Part shown: piece after piece, positions 35,701-42,720 of the stretch
Position numbering within the stretch: position 1 is the stretch's first letter
How the letters are laid out: every line of letters starts with the position of its first letter
NCBI GenBank assembly: GCA_030430845.1
Contig: JAUIKE010000027.1
Coordinates: 1 to 63,999 of the forward strand
Direction of reading: 5' to 3'
From: Bacteroidia bacterium
GTDB lineage: Bacteria; Bacteroidota; Bacteroidia; Chitinophagales; Saprospiraceae
DNA length: 63,999 nucleotides
Position numbers and translations under genes: made by a program
The notes under the pieces: model-generated
The model's database searches: none
The model's input: the letters and a program-made list of their open reading frames with translations, nothing else
What the model was told of the DNA's origin: nothing

Positions 35701-36355
35701 AAAAGTACAGATCCCTATTGTTTTGGATCAACTGAATGAGTTGAAAGATCTGTTTGGCTACGCTTTTAAAGTCAGTTATGATACGACCTGGCTGAAGACG
35801 AATACTTTGACCTTCGTTAGGGGAGAAAACTTTTTTAACGCAGGTACCTCTACCCAGGGAATAATGGTTGACGATTCTTTGGGGCATTTCCGGGTAGCTG
35901 TTTTCAGAGGCAAAGGTGATGGGATGCTTATGGATAAAAACCTGGGCTACCTGGAGTTTGAGTTGAATGCACTTCCTAAAGATTTTGAGGTGGATACGCT
36001 TTCACTTAGCCTTTCCGAGATTATTTTAATGGATTCGGAAGAACGGAGGTATCAGGCCACAGGTGATGAATTTAAGCTTCCGATAAAATATACGATCACT
36101 TCTAATAAGCAGGCTTATATCGATCAGCAGTTGAACATATTTCCCGTACCGGCTTCCGGCACACTTAATCTGTCGTATCAGCAAGGACGTATACTGAGTG
36201 TCAATATCCACTCACTGGATGGCCGCCTGATCGATTCGCATCAGGGACAGGATATCAGGCAAGTTCAGCTTCCAAAGCTTCCTACAGGCTTTTATCATTT
36301 CAAAATTCTGACTTCGGATGGGATGGTGAATAAGCTAATTCCTGTAATTAAATAA
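32774..36355 (+). CDS. Secreted cohesin/dockerin-type protein with type IX sorting domain
   Basis: 1193 residues. Signal peptide (1-22), then cohesin-like domain 1 (about 30-160: GDTLSIPVYVSDNIERSSGF, FDREYLRF), three or four SprB-like cysteine-containing repeats (about 170-480), cohesin-like domain 2 (about 580-690), cohesin-like domain 3 (about 700-850: PGDIIDIPLRVSNFQAFLGM), a dockerin-like pair of calcium loops (WPGDIDRNGLVNQEDWLYLG and DVNGDGSIDLRDSSVLLQNF), cohesin-like domain 4 (about 970-1100: LAGQKVQIPIVL) and a C-terminal type A sorting domain (LNIFPVPASGTLNLSY to the end NKLIPVIK). It should be carried to the surface by type IX secretion and attached or released there. Having cohesin and dockerin modules in one polypeptide would allow self-assembly. 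Domain limits are approximate; domain names rest on motif pattern. Confidence 0.85.
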   Translation: MKKVALSFILFLFVNFNSIFSQSGGLLSECLYLKIESVYDAKAGDTLSIPVYVSDNIERSSGFFHTIKFDREYLRFIKVEESQETFKLSFSNIVEDHFKIQSFPFINSSTFRISNSIPFFMLNFIVRKELAGPVEISFLDPGSAGYILDERQIPVSIAGISGYVRPYSPSNPLRIDAFCAWPEPGDCSGRRIGYAEVNGGRGPYQYEWTVSNQSIPDSLPKIYLTQEGFYEVKVTDADSNVATAAITFPGMIPVDTTYQIAVIQPANCNELGKIVVGSESVFSFRWSDRHPQLSRVDLTPGQYQLTLRNEICEVEQTFNFSIQRPELPALLEEIEEASCEGTGGRISLNFESGVHPDSFLWVHNPALDTSVADGLDTGSYSVGVEWKSCQAEYTLEVQSSDVFGEEVAAEIDGASCNRNGKISLSFESAPAVYEIDWSNGRQGPVIDNLSSGTYQATITNTESGCSGVREFEVGLQDLRVELSQECVFEDGRFFSRVTASTSDAPFPVSFRWFNGEEEIFDFDDGPLASSTVDLSVEELYNLEVTNANTCSVILENVSVACDVVLSDTVFLTIETPMVNSELELLVPITMASRSILESVQFGIEWERADLQLKEVRSGGALNFAEGLNYEEIPENQQLRLLWNNENGSAVSSENVLCYLVFEQNKNAEGPFNFSFLPDQTDCRNIANYSLQTLEKVEIELGVNVDRYDFSQEMTLSFPTVQAFPGDIIDIPLRVSNFQAFLGMQATFTWPKDLLSFMEITESNPKLGQDLNLSVNVQKAKEEGKMATVFAVSSEISLEDEEVLFSIRFQVLGKSGLAPLNISNDFLQVEVIREPEYSGTGLGFFPLFESGSVQIFDLNAWPGDIDRNGLVNQEDWLYLGLTAGMEGPPRADRSGEWKSTPSLNWNAAFPVSRLNLKNADVNGDGSIDLRDSSVLLQNFSRKTPAFPLAFNKPVVFNKAPIIPLQFQKEVDTLLAGQKVQIPIVLDQLNELKDLFGYAFKVSYDTTWLKTNTLTFVRGENFFNAGTSTQGIMVDDSLGHFRVAVFRGKGDGMLMDKNLGYLEFELNALPKDFEVDTLSLSLSEIILMDSEERRYQATGDEFKLPIKYTITSNKQAYIDQQLNIFPVPASGTLNLSYQQGRILSVNIHSLDGRLIDSHQGQDIRQVQLPKLPTGFYHFKILTSDGMVNKLIPVIK

Positions 36356-36359
36356 TAAG

Positions 36360-36472
36360 GGCGCTTCATCCGCCTGTAGGCCCGAACATAGAAAATTAAT
36401 ATTATCCCTCCCCGCCGGGGGGGATAATATTATTAAACTTCAATGTTCGCAGCTAGTGACGGATGAGGCGCC
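36360..36472. terminator. Three-part inverted repeat between convergent genes
   Basis: GGCGCTTCATCCG (36360-36372) pairs with CGGATGAGGCGCC (36460-36472) with one mismatch; CGAACAT (36383-36389) with ATGTTCG (36443-36449); and TAATATTATCCC (36397-36408) with GGGATAATATTA (36421-36432), the last being a strong terminator-like stem. Lies between the 1193-residue protein gene and the leftward kinase gene. Confidence 0.8.
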
Positions 36473-36476
36473 TCTA

Positions 36477-39371
36477 TTATTTAATATCACTTGGTAACTG
36501 GCCAAAAGCCTTTTTAAAGCTACTGGAAAAATAAGACAAATTGCTGTAGCCGACTTCATAAGCGATTTCGGAAACGCTGCCGGCCTTCTGTTCCAACATG
36601 TCTTTGGCCCGGGTGAGCCTGAAATTGCGGATCATTTCGACGGGTGTTTGGTCGCAAAGGGCTTTGAGCTTCCGGTGGAGTTGACTGCGACTGAAGTTCA
36701 CGAGCCTGGCCAGATCCTCTACTGAAAATTGTTCGTTGCTTATGTTTTCTTCAATGCGTTGGATGACCTGCTCCAGAAATTGCTGATCAACGGAACTATA
36801 AGAAACCTGAGAAGGTCGTATTTGCAATTGTCCGGCAAATTTTTCGCGCAGTCGTCGGCGCTGCTCGATCAGGTTGTGGACCCGAACATTGAGTTCTTTG
36901 CCGTCAAAAGGCTTGGTGAGGTAATCGTCGGCGCCGGTTTGTAAGCCTTCGATTTTGTGTTCCTGCCCGGCTTTGGCTGTAAGGAGAATTAAGGGAATAT
37001 GGCTGGTTTTTTCTTCTTTCCGGATGGCTTCACTCAGCGCAAAACCATCCATTTTGGGCATCATGACGTCACTGATGATGATATCGGGTACCAACTGGAT
37101 AGCCTTTTTGAGCCCTTCCTCTCCATCTTTGGCAAGGTGAATCTGAAATTGATCTTTCAAATAATCGCTGATGTAAATCCTCAGGTCCGGGTTATCTTCA
37201 ATGATCAGGGCAACAGCGGTATCTGAATCGGCTGCCGAATTCGAATTTTCTTCTATTTTCAGGCCTGCCAGGCCGCTTGTGATATTTTCTTTAGCTACCT
37301 GAATAGTTGCTGAGGACCTCATCTGAACTATTTCTTCCTCTGTATAGGATTCAGCCTGATAGGGGAGTTCTATGAAAAACGTGGTTCCTTTCCCTTCTTC
37401 GCTTTCTACCCAAATGTTGCCTTTATGCAAATGTGTAAGCTCTTTTACCAGAGAAAGTCCAATTCCGGTTCCCTGGTGTTCCGTACCCTCCACCTGGTAA
37501 AATCTATTGAAGATGTTGTCTAAATCCTTTTTGGGGATCCCTTTTCCGGAATCTTTAACCTGGATCAGTAGGCGGCCTTGTTTTTCTTCGGCTAAAACAC
37601 GGATCTGACCTCCTTCCGGAGTGAATTTAAAAGCATTGGAAATGACATTAATGAGAATATCATTTACTTTATTAGTATCAAAAAAGGTGTTGGGTATTTC
37701 TTCTGGAAATTGTGTTTCAAAGCGGATGGACTTGCGTTCTGCCAGACTCTCGAAGGAAAAGGCGATGGATCTGATTATTTGAATGAGGTTGCCTTGCGAA
37801 ACGGCCAGCTTCATTTTTCCACTCTCCAGTTTAGAGAGATCCAGGAGTTGGTTAATGAGCCTTTGCAGTCTGACGGCATTGCGATGCATAATATGGAGAT
37901 GCTGTGCCGGTATGTGTACATCTTTGGCAGCTTCAGAGGATGATTGCTTTTGTTGAAGCGAATCCAGTGCTTGTTTGATGGGGCCTAGTATCAAGGTCAG
38001 CGGTGTTCTGAACTCATGGCTGATATTGGCAAAGAAAGTTGACTTCATTCGGTCCATTTCGAGTAACTGTTCGGCTTCGGCTTGTTTGAGCTGAAGGGAT
38101 AATTCGGCTTCCTGGCGCTTGAGTTTTTGGCGGCTTCGGAAGTATTGAAATACGGCGAGGAGGGTAATAATGGCGATGATCGAGCCAAAGAGGATGAAGT
38201 TGCGCAGGCGGGTTTGCCGGGCGAGCTGAAGTTCACTTTGTGCCAATTGTGCTTCTTTCTCTTTTGTCTGGAATTGCGTTTCGGATTCAATGAGCAGCTG
38301 TGTTTTTTCGCGGCTGTACAAAGTATCTCTCAGAATGGTAAAGCTATCCAGGTATTCGCTCATCAGCTCCGCCTGCCCATTGAAGGCATGATATTCGGCC
38401 AGGTTGCGATATACTAATTGAAGTACATCGTCGAGTACTTTTTCGTGGGCAATAGTTTTGGCTTCCATCAACGGCCGGTAGGCCTCCTGATACCTGCCGA
38501 GCCGGAGATAAGCCTCCCCGAGGATCTGATTCATATTGGCAAGGCCTTCAGGATAGTCTACCTCCCGAAATATCTCCAGTGCCTTAAAAACAGATGGCAG
38601 GGCATCCTCACTTTTATCCAGTTTGATCAGCTCTGTTGCGATGATCCAGTGGCAATGCCCTTGTCCTTGAAAGTCATTCGTTTGCTCTAAAACCTCCAAA
38701 CCTCTTTGAGCATATTCTATGGCCTTCTCACCCTCGGTACAGGCGGCCATGCCTTGATAGGCAACGCCGACTTTGTATTGATCATTGTCCTTTTCAAATA
38801 GTTCAATGGCTTTTTCCAGATAGTTGATGGCGGTTTCATTTTCGTTCATTATCTGGTAAATGGAAGCGGTGGTGTAGTATGTTACACCGGCTTTGTTGAT
38901 GTCTCCTATCTGAATGGACACTTCCGTAGCCTGTTTTATAGTTTCCAGAGCCTTTTCCAGGTTGTTCAAAGACTGGTAGATGTTACTCAGCATATTTAAA
39001 GTCCGGGCCTGGTTAGGAAGATCACCGGCCTGTCTGGCTTGTTGGAGTAGTGTATTGCCTTTTTCGATGGCGGCAAAGGAATCTCCATCGAAGTGGGTGA
39101 GTGTCATATCGATGTACAGTGCATCCCGCAGCCCGTCTTCAAAGCTGAGCTTTTGGGCAATGGTTTGAGATTCGGCTATATATTCCCGGCTTTGCAATCG
39201 GTCGGCATAAATGTACTGCATGGCCAATTGGTTAAGGGTATTGACCTTGTTGGTGTCTTCCACGGATTGTTGCAGCAGGCTTTTTAGGCTGTCAATTTCC
39301 GGACTTTGAGTGTAGATCGGCCATTGGAAAAAACTAAGCACTAAAAAAACGTAAAGGATCTTCTTTTCCAT
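36477..39371 (-). CDS. Hybrid sensor histidine kinase/response regulator with TPR sensor and AraC output
   Basis: 964 residues from the Met at 39371 (MEKKILYVFLVLSFF, a signal peptide); the earlier frame to 39428 is less likely. Order: signal, TPR repeats of about 350 residues in the periplasm (for example NLEKALETIKQATEVSIQIG), one transmembrane helix (ILFGSIIAIITLLAVF), kinase domain (SHEFRTPLTLILGP with acceptor His), ATPase domain (NVISNAFKFTP, DSGKGIP, GTGIGLSL), receiver domain (SDVMMPKMDG, acceptor Asp) and AraC helix-turn-helix to the C-terminus. All key residues are present. The sensor is TPR-based, unlike the propeller type at 2.8-7.2 kb, so it responds to another signal. The gene meets the T9SS cargo gene tail to tail and sits beside a DUF3667 gene; targets are unknown. 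Confidence 0.94.
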   Translation of the reverse strand: MEKKILYVFLVLSFFQWPIYTQSPEIDSLKSLLQQSVEDTNKVNTLNQLAMQYIYADRLQSREYIAESQTIAQKLSFEDGLRDALYIDMTLTHFDGDSFAAIEKGNTLLQQARQAGDLPNQARTLNMLSNIYQSLNNLEKALETIKQATEVSIQIGDINKAGVTYYTTASIYQIMNENETAINYLEKAIELFEKDNDQYKVGVAYQGMAACTEGEKAIEYAQRGLEVLEQTNDFQGQGHCHWIIATELIKLDKSEDALPSVFKALEIFREVDYPEGLANMNQILGEAYLRLGRYQEAYRPLMEAKTIAHEKVLDDVLQLVYRNLAEYHAFNGQAELMSEYLDSFTILRDTLYSREKTQLLIESETQFQTKEKEAQLAQSELQLARQTRLRNFILFGSIIAIITLLAVFQYFRSRQKLKRQEAELSLQLKQAEAEQLLEMDRMKSTFFANISHEFRTPLTLILGPIKQALDSLQQKQSSSEAAKDVHIPAQHLHIMHRNAVRLQRLINQLLDLSKLESGKMKLAVSQGNLIQIIRSIAFSFESLAERKSIRFETQFPEEIPNTFFDTNKVNDILINVISNAFKFTPEGGQIRVLAEEKQGRLLIQVKDSGKGIPKKDLDNIFNRFYQVEGTEHQGTGIGLSLVKELTHLHKGNIWVESEEGKGTTFFIELPYQAESYTEEEIVQMRSSATIQVAKENITSGLAGLKIEENSNSAADSDTAVALIIEDNPDLRIYISDYLKDQFQIHLAKDGEEGLKKAIQLVPDIIISDVMMPKMDGFALSEAIRKEEKTSHIPLILLTAKAGQEHKIEGLQTGADDYLTKPFDGKELNVRVHNLIEQRRRLREKFAGQLQIRPSQVSYSSVDQQFLEQVIQRIEENISNEQFSVEDLARLVNFSRSQLHRKLKALCDQTPVEMIRNFRLTRAKDMLEQKAGSVSEIAYEVGYSNLSYFSSSFKKAFGQLPSDIK

Positions 39372-39446
39372 GGTAGTGATGTTCAAATGGGTCTGAATGC
39401 ATTGATTTTGACAATAGGGAAGATACAAAAAATGATAGTCCCGGTT

Positions 39447-40220
39447 TTACCCTATTTCCATTTTTATTCCCCAAAGTGCCGTAATAACTGCGATTCCGAT
39501 AGATAATATGAATGCCAGTAGCATGGCAAAAATACCCTGCAAAACAAAAGCCAGTACCGATTTTAAGATGGCTTTCCATCCCTTGGGCTGGAATACCTGA
39601 TAACAGCAAAAGCAGTAGTACGGCAAGGCTGCTACCATATACCAAATGGAGACAGCCTGGTAAGAAAATATAAAAAAAAGAGGTGTTAGAAGTACATATA
39701 AAACCGTAGTATTGCTGTATATGTAGCAGTTGATGACCAGGTGTTCTGCAAAGTTAAATTGCCGGAGCCTGTAAACGATCAGGGTGCCCAGAGCCGCAAG
39801 TGGTACACTCAGCATCAAATAAATGTTAAAAAACTTCAGGTTGGCTACCGTCGCATTGTTGATGTAAAGGTTCATGAATTCTCGCCCTTTGGGACTCATT
39901 TTTTCAAAATCAACAGATCCGCCCCCTGTCTCTACTCCTTGTTTAAAAGCATTAAAAAAGTCTTCCTGGGTAAGGAAACTCAAAGTAGCAATCGTTGCTA
40001 ATGTGACGAATACAATTAGAAATCGCAGGGGAGGAATCAGGCGGGTACGGTCTTGGTACAAATATTCGCGGAGCGTTTGTCCCGGCCGAATGGCCAATGC
40101 AAATACCGTAAATAAAATGCCTCTTTCAAGGTTAAACTCTTGCAAAATAGACCTCCAGATCATTTTCATGCTGATCCGTTCCAGCTGTCCTGGCTGTTCC
40201 TTGTCTTCTTGGTTTTCCAT
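39447..40220 (-). CDS. DUF3667-like membrane protein, copy 2
   Basis: 257 residues. It shares the N-terminal RPGQTLREYLYQDRTRLIPPLRFLIVF signature with the protein at 31957-32658, then several membrane helices (FLIVFVTLATIATLS, LSVPLAALGTLIV, VLYVLLTPLFFIF, ILKSVLAFVLQGIFAMLLAF). Function unknown. It lies just upstream of the hybrid sensor kinase gene on the same strand, with a 75-base gap. Confidence 0.8.
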   Translation of the reverse strand: MENQEDKEQPGQLERISMKMIWRSILQEFNLERGILFTVFALAIRPGQTLREYLYQDRTRLIPPLRFLIVFVTLATIATLSFLTQEDFFNAFKQGVETGGGSVDFEKMSPKGREFMNLYINNATVANLKFFNIYLMLSVPLAALGTLIVYRLRQFNFAEHLVINCYIYSNTTVLYVLLTPLFFIFSYQAVSIWYMVAALPYYCFCCYQVFQPKGWKAILKSVLAFVLQGIFAMLLAFILSIGIAVITALWGIKMEIG

Positions 40221-40302
40221 AAGGTATCAGTTAATTGGGTGTTCAGAGCATTAAGAAAATATTAAACTCTGACTTTTATCATCCTTCTGTAAGCGAATCT
40301 AC

Positions 40303-40310
40303 TATTTTTG
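40303..40310 (+). promoter_or_regulatory. -7 box of the DUF2911 genes
   Basis: TATTTTTG, a full match to TAnnTTTG, 35-41 bases before the DUF2911 start. No clear -33 box at the expected spacing. Confidence 0.5.
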
Positions 40311-40351
40311 ATGCGAAATACTATTCATCCAATCAATAAACCCGAATGTAT

Positions 40352-41203
40352 ATGAAAAAAGTGATGTTACAATTCTGTATGATACTGGCAGGTTTTTTAA
40401 TGATGCCAAATAGCCAGGCTCAGATTCAGACACCGGCGGCCAGCCCTACCGAAGAGTTTAAGGTTCGTGTGGGATTGACGGATATTAAAGTAGTGTATTC
40501 CCGCCCAAGTATGAAGGGACGCACAATCTTTGCCGCCGACGGATTACAGCCTTATGGCACATTCTGGCGAGTAGGAGCCAATGCTCCGACTCAGATCACT
40601 TTTAGCGATGATGTAAAACTGGGCGGTGAAGATTTGACTAAAGGCACCTATACGCTTCTGGCCAAGCCAGGCAAGTCGAGCTGGACCGTTACGGCTTATC
40701 CTTTTGAAGGAGGGCAATGGCAAGCGTATACCGAGAAGGAACCTGCTGCTAGCTGGAGCATTAAGCCGGTTATGTTGAAAGATAAGGTGGAAACCTTCCG
40801 GATCGATGTTAATAACGTCCGGGACGAAGGTGCCGATATCAATCTGGAATGGGAAAATACCCGGATTACCTTGCCATTGGAACTGGAAGTGGATGGCCGC
40901 GTGATGGCTTCTATCGAACAAGCCATGGCCGGACCTTCAGTAGGAGAATATTGGGCTGCTGCCAATTACCTGAATTCCAAGGACAAAGACCTTGAAAAGG
41001 CCCTCGATTATGTTCAGAAAGTAACAGCCGTAAATAAGGCTTACTGGAGCCTGCGCCTGGAGTCTGTTATCCTGGGTAAACTTGGTAAAAATGCAGAAGC
41101 CATTAAAGTAGCTAAAGAATCTTTGGCTAAGGCTAAAGAAGCTAAGGATAATGCCTATATCCAAATGAACGAAGCGTCTATTAAAGAATGGAGTAAGAAG
41201 TAA
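40352..41203 (+). CDS. DUF2911 protein, copy 1, with C-terminal helical extension
   Basis: 283 residues from the Met at 40352 (MKKVMLQFCMILAGF, a signal peptide ending NSQAQ). DUF2911 core: KVVYSRPSMKGRTIFA, LQPYGTFWRVGANAPTQITF and VETFRIDVNNVRDEGADINLEWENTRI. A C-terminal 90-residue part with TPR-like helices (EYWAAANYLNSKDKDLEKAL and LGKNAEAIKVAKESLAKAKEA) is absent from the neighbour. Function unknown; predicted secreted. First of a tandem pair. Confidence 0.9.
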   Translation: MKKVMLQFCMILAGFLMMPNSQAQIQTPAASPTEEFKVRVGLTDIKVVYSRPSMKGRTIFAADGLQPYGTFWRVGANAPTQITFSDDVKLGGEDLTKGTYTLLAKPGKSSWTVTAYPFEGGQWQAYTEKEPAASWSIKPVMLKDKVETFRIDVNNVRDEGADINLEWENTRITLPLELEVDGRVMASIEQAMAGPSVGEYWAAANYLNSKDKDLEKALDYVQKVTAVNKAYWSLRLESVILGKLGKNAEAIKVAKESLAKAKEAKDNAYIQMNEASIKEWSKK

Positions 41204-41236
41204 ACTTTCTGCTTGGCCGGTTGTTGTTCCGGCTAT

Positions 41237-41273
41237 AATAAGGTGATCACTGAACAGTGACCACCTTATTTTC
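41237..41273 (+). terminator. Terminator after DUF2911 copy 1
   Basis: AATAAGGTGATCACT (41237-41251) and AGTGACCACCTTATT (41256-41270) form a stem with one mismatch, followed by TTT. It would reduce read-through into copy 2. Confidence 0.7.
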
Positions 41274-41303
41274 TAAATTATTCATAATTAAAACCGAATT
41301 GAC

Positions 41304-41846
41304 ATGAGAAAAGCGATTTTACGCCTGTCATTTGTATTGGCCGCAATGGCCCTGACCTTTGGCCTGCAAGCGCAGGATAAGCCTGCACCTAGCCCAGCTT
41401 CTAAAGTGGAACAGCGTGTTGGAACTACTGATATTGTCATTACTTACTCCAGACCGGGAGTGAAGGGCCGTACGGTCTTTGCTGCTGACGGCTTGCAACC
41501 TTATGGCAAAGCTTGGAGAGTAGGAGCTAATGCACCAACCAAACTGGAATTTAGCAAGGACTTCAAAATGGGTGGTAAAGATATCCCCGCCGGTACTTAT
41601 ACCTTATTGGCTACGCCGGGTAAAAAGGAGTGGACACTGAAGGTTTATGCCTGGGATGATAGTGCCAGAAGTTTCATGGCCTATGCCGAAAAAGACGCGG
41701 CTGCTACCTGGACGCTGACTCCGGTCATGCTGAAAGATAAAGTAGAAACTTTCCGCATCGATGTGAATAATATTCGCGATTATTCTGCGAATATTAACCT
41801 GGAGTGGGAGAATACAAGAATTGAAATTCCTATTGAGGTTAAATAA
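41304..41846 (+). CDS. DUF2911 protein, copy 2, minimal form
   Basis: 180 residues with signal peptide (ending LQAQDK) and the same DUF2911 core as copy 1: TYSRPGVKGRTVFAADGLQP, WRVGANAPTKLEF, KDKVETFRIDVNN and a terminal LEWENTRIEIPIEVK. It lacks the C-terminal helical extension of copy 1, so one of the two gained or lost that part after duplication. Function unknown. It ends in a terminator shared with the convergent gene. Confidence 0.9.
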   Translation: MRKAILRLSFVLAAMALTFGLQAQDKPAPSPASKVEQRVGTTDIVITYSRPGVKGRTVFAADGLQPYGKAWRVGANAPTKLEFSKDFKMGGKDIPAGTYTLLATPGKKEWTLKVYAWDDSARSFMAYAEKDAAATWTLTPVMLKDKVETFRIDVNNIRDYSANINLEWENTRIEIPIEVK

Positions 41847-41889
41847 TTATAAAAAAAGGGGCTGCCGCCGGCAGCCCCTTTTTTTATAA
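41847..41889. terminator. Bidirectional terminator between DUF2911 copy 2 and the epimerase gene
   Basis: A 20-bp perfect stem (TTATAAAAAAAGGGGCTGCC and complement, 3-base loop) with T runs on both strands. The epimerase stop codon lies inside. Confidence 0.92.
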
Positions 41890-42672
41890 ACGTTTAAACT
41901 CATATCCTAGCGCCTTTTTTACCTTCTCATTCGACACCACCTTATACATCTTCGTTTTTTTCCCTTCCAAAAACTCAGGGGGCTCTAATCCCAATTTGAT
42001 AGCTTGCTCTGTATAAAATGCGGCCCGGCTTGGATGGTCATCCGCACATACATTAAATGTTTCTCCCCAGGCATTCTGACGAATGATCTCACGGATAACA
42101 CCCATACAATCTTCCCGATGAACGAGGTTCACCGGCGCTTCACCATCCGATAACCCTTTTTTCCCCGCTAAAAAACGTCCTGGGTTTCGATTTCCTCCTA
42201 TCAATCCTGCCAAACGAACGATAGCCAGCTCCCGGCCGGTTTTTTTCAACAAAAGCTCCGACTGATAAACCGCCTCTCTGGAGGGAGAATCGGGAGCAAC
42301 GGCCGTATTTTCTGTCACGACCCCTTCCTGCTCTCCATAAATGCCGGTAGAACTGGTGTAAATTAAATATTGAATAGGACTGTTTTGAATGGCTGCGATA
42401 ATTTTCCTTATCCGTTTTAGGTAATTATCCAAAACATTGGGATCCCTTCGCCCGGGAGGTAAAGTAAGGATGAGCAGGTCTGATTGGAAAAATTCGGTCG
42501 GCAGCTCTTCATCCTTATCCAGGTCAATGAAGTAGGGAGCTAGGCCCTTTTCTTTGATGGTTTCCAGCTTTTGCTCGGTAGTAGTAGAGCCTTTCACCTC
42601 ATAACCTTCCTTAAGGAGCACTTCCCCGAGAGGTAAGCCCAGCCAGCCGGCGCCTAGTATTGAAATTCGCAT
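41884..42672 (-). CDS. NAD(P)-dependent epimerase/SDR-like protein (YeeZ-type)
   Basis: 262 residues. The N-terminal Rossmann loop is ILGAGWLGLPLGEVLLKEGYEV, GAGWxG in place of the more common GxxGxxG, as in the YeeZ-like group. The middle has TSSTGIYGE and REAVYQSELLLK, the position of the SDR Tyr/Lys pair; the Lys is present but the usual YxxxK is spaced differently (Tyr then QSELLL), so catalysis as an epimerase is not assured. Near the C-terminus is NVCADDHPSR and a KTKMYKVVSNEKVKKALGYEF end, which is also seen in that group. Product and substrate unknown. Downstream of the beta-helix lipoprotein gene. Confidence 0.8.
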   Translation of the reverse strand: MRISILGAGWLGLPLGEVLLKEGYEVKGSTTTEQKLETIKEKGLAPYFIDLDKDEELPTEFFQSDLLILTLPPGRRDPNVLDNYLKRIRKIIAAIQNSPIQYLIYTSSTGIYGEQEGVVTENTAVAPDSPSREAVYQSELLLKKTGRELAIVRLAGLIGGNRNPGRFLAGKKGLSDGEAPVNLVHREDCMGVIREIIRQNAWGETFNVCADDHPSRAAFYTEQAIKLGLEPPEFLEGKKTKMYKVVSNEKVKKALGYEFKRL

Positions 42673-42683
42673 TGAATTTTTTT

Positions 42684-42720
42684 TTAAATAAGAGGGCGAC
42701 GGAGTCGCCCTCTTATTTAA
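42684..42720. terminator. Hairpin after the beta-helix lipoprotein gene
   Basis: A 17-bp perfect stem TTAAATAAGAGGGCGAC with its complement and a 3-base loop; the stop codon of the leftward gene is inside the right arm. The next gene starts 12 bases further on, so it may modulate read-through. Confidence 0.75.

Noticed and set aside
32774..36355. Cellulosome scaffold
   Set aside because: Only one protein with these modules is seen, with no plant-polysaccharide enzymes or separate dockerin proteins in the window.
39334..39645. 103-codon frame overlapping kinase and DUF3667 starts
   Set aside because: It is in another frame of two well-supported genes and has no domain.
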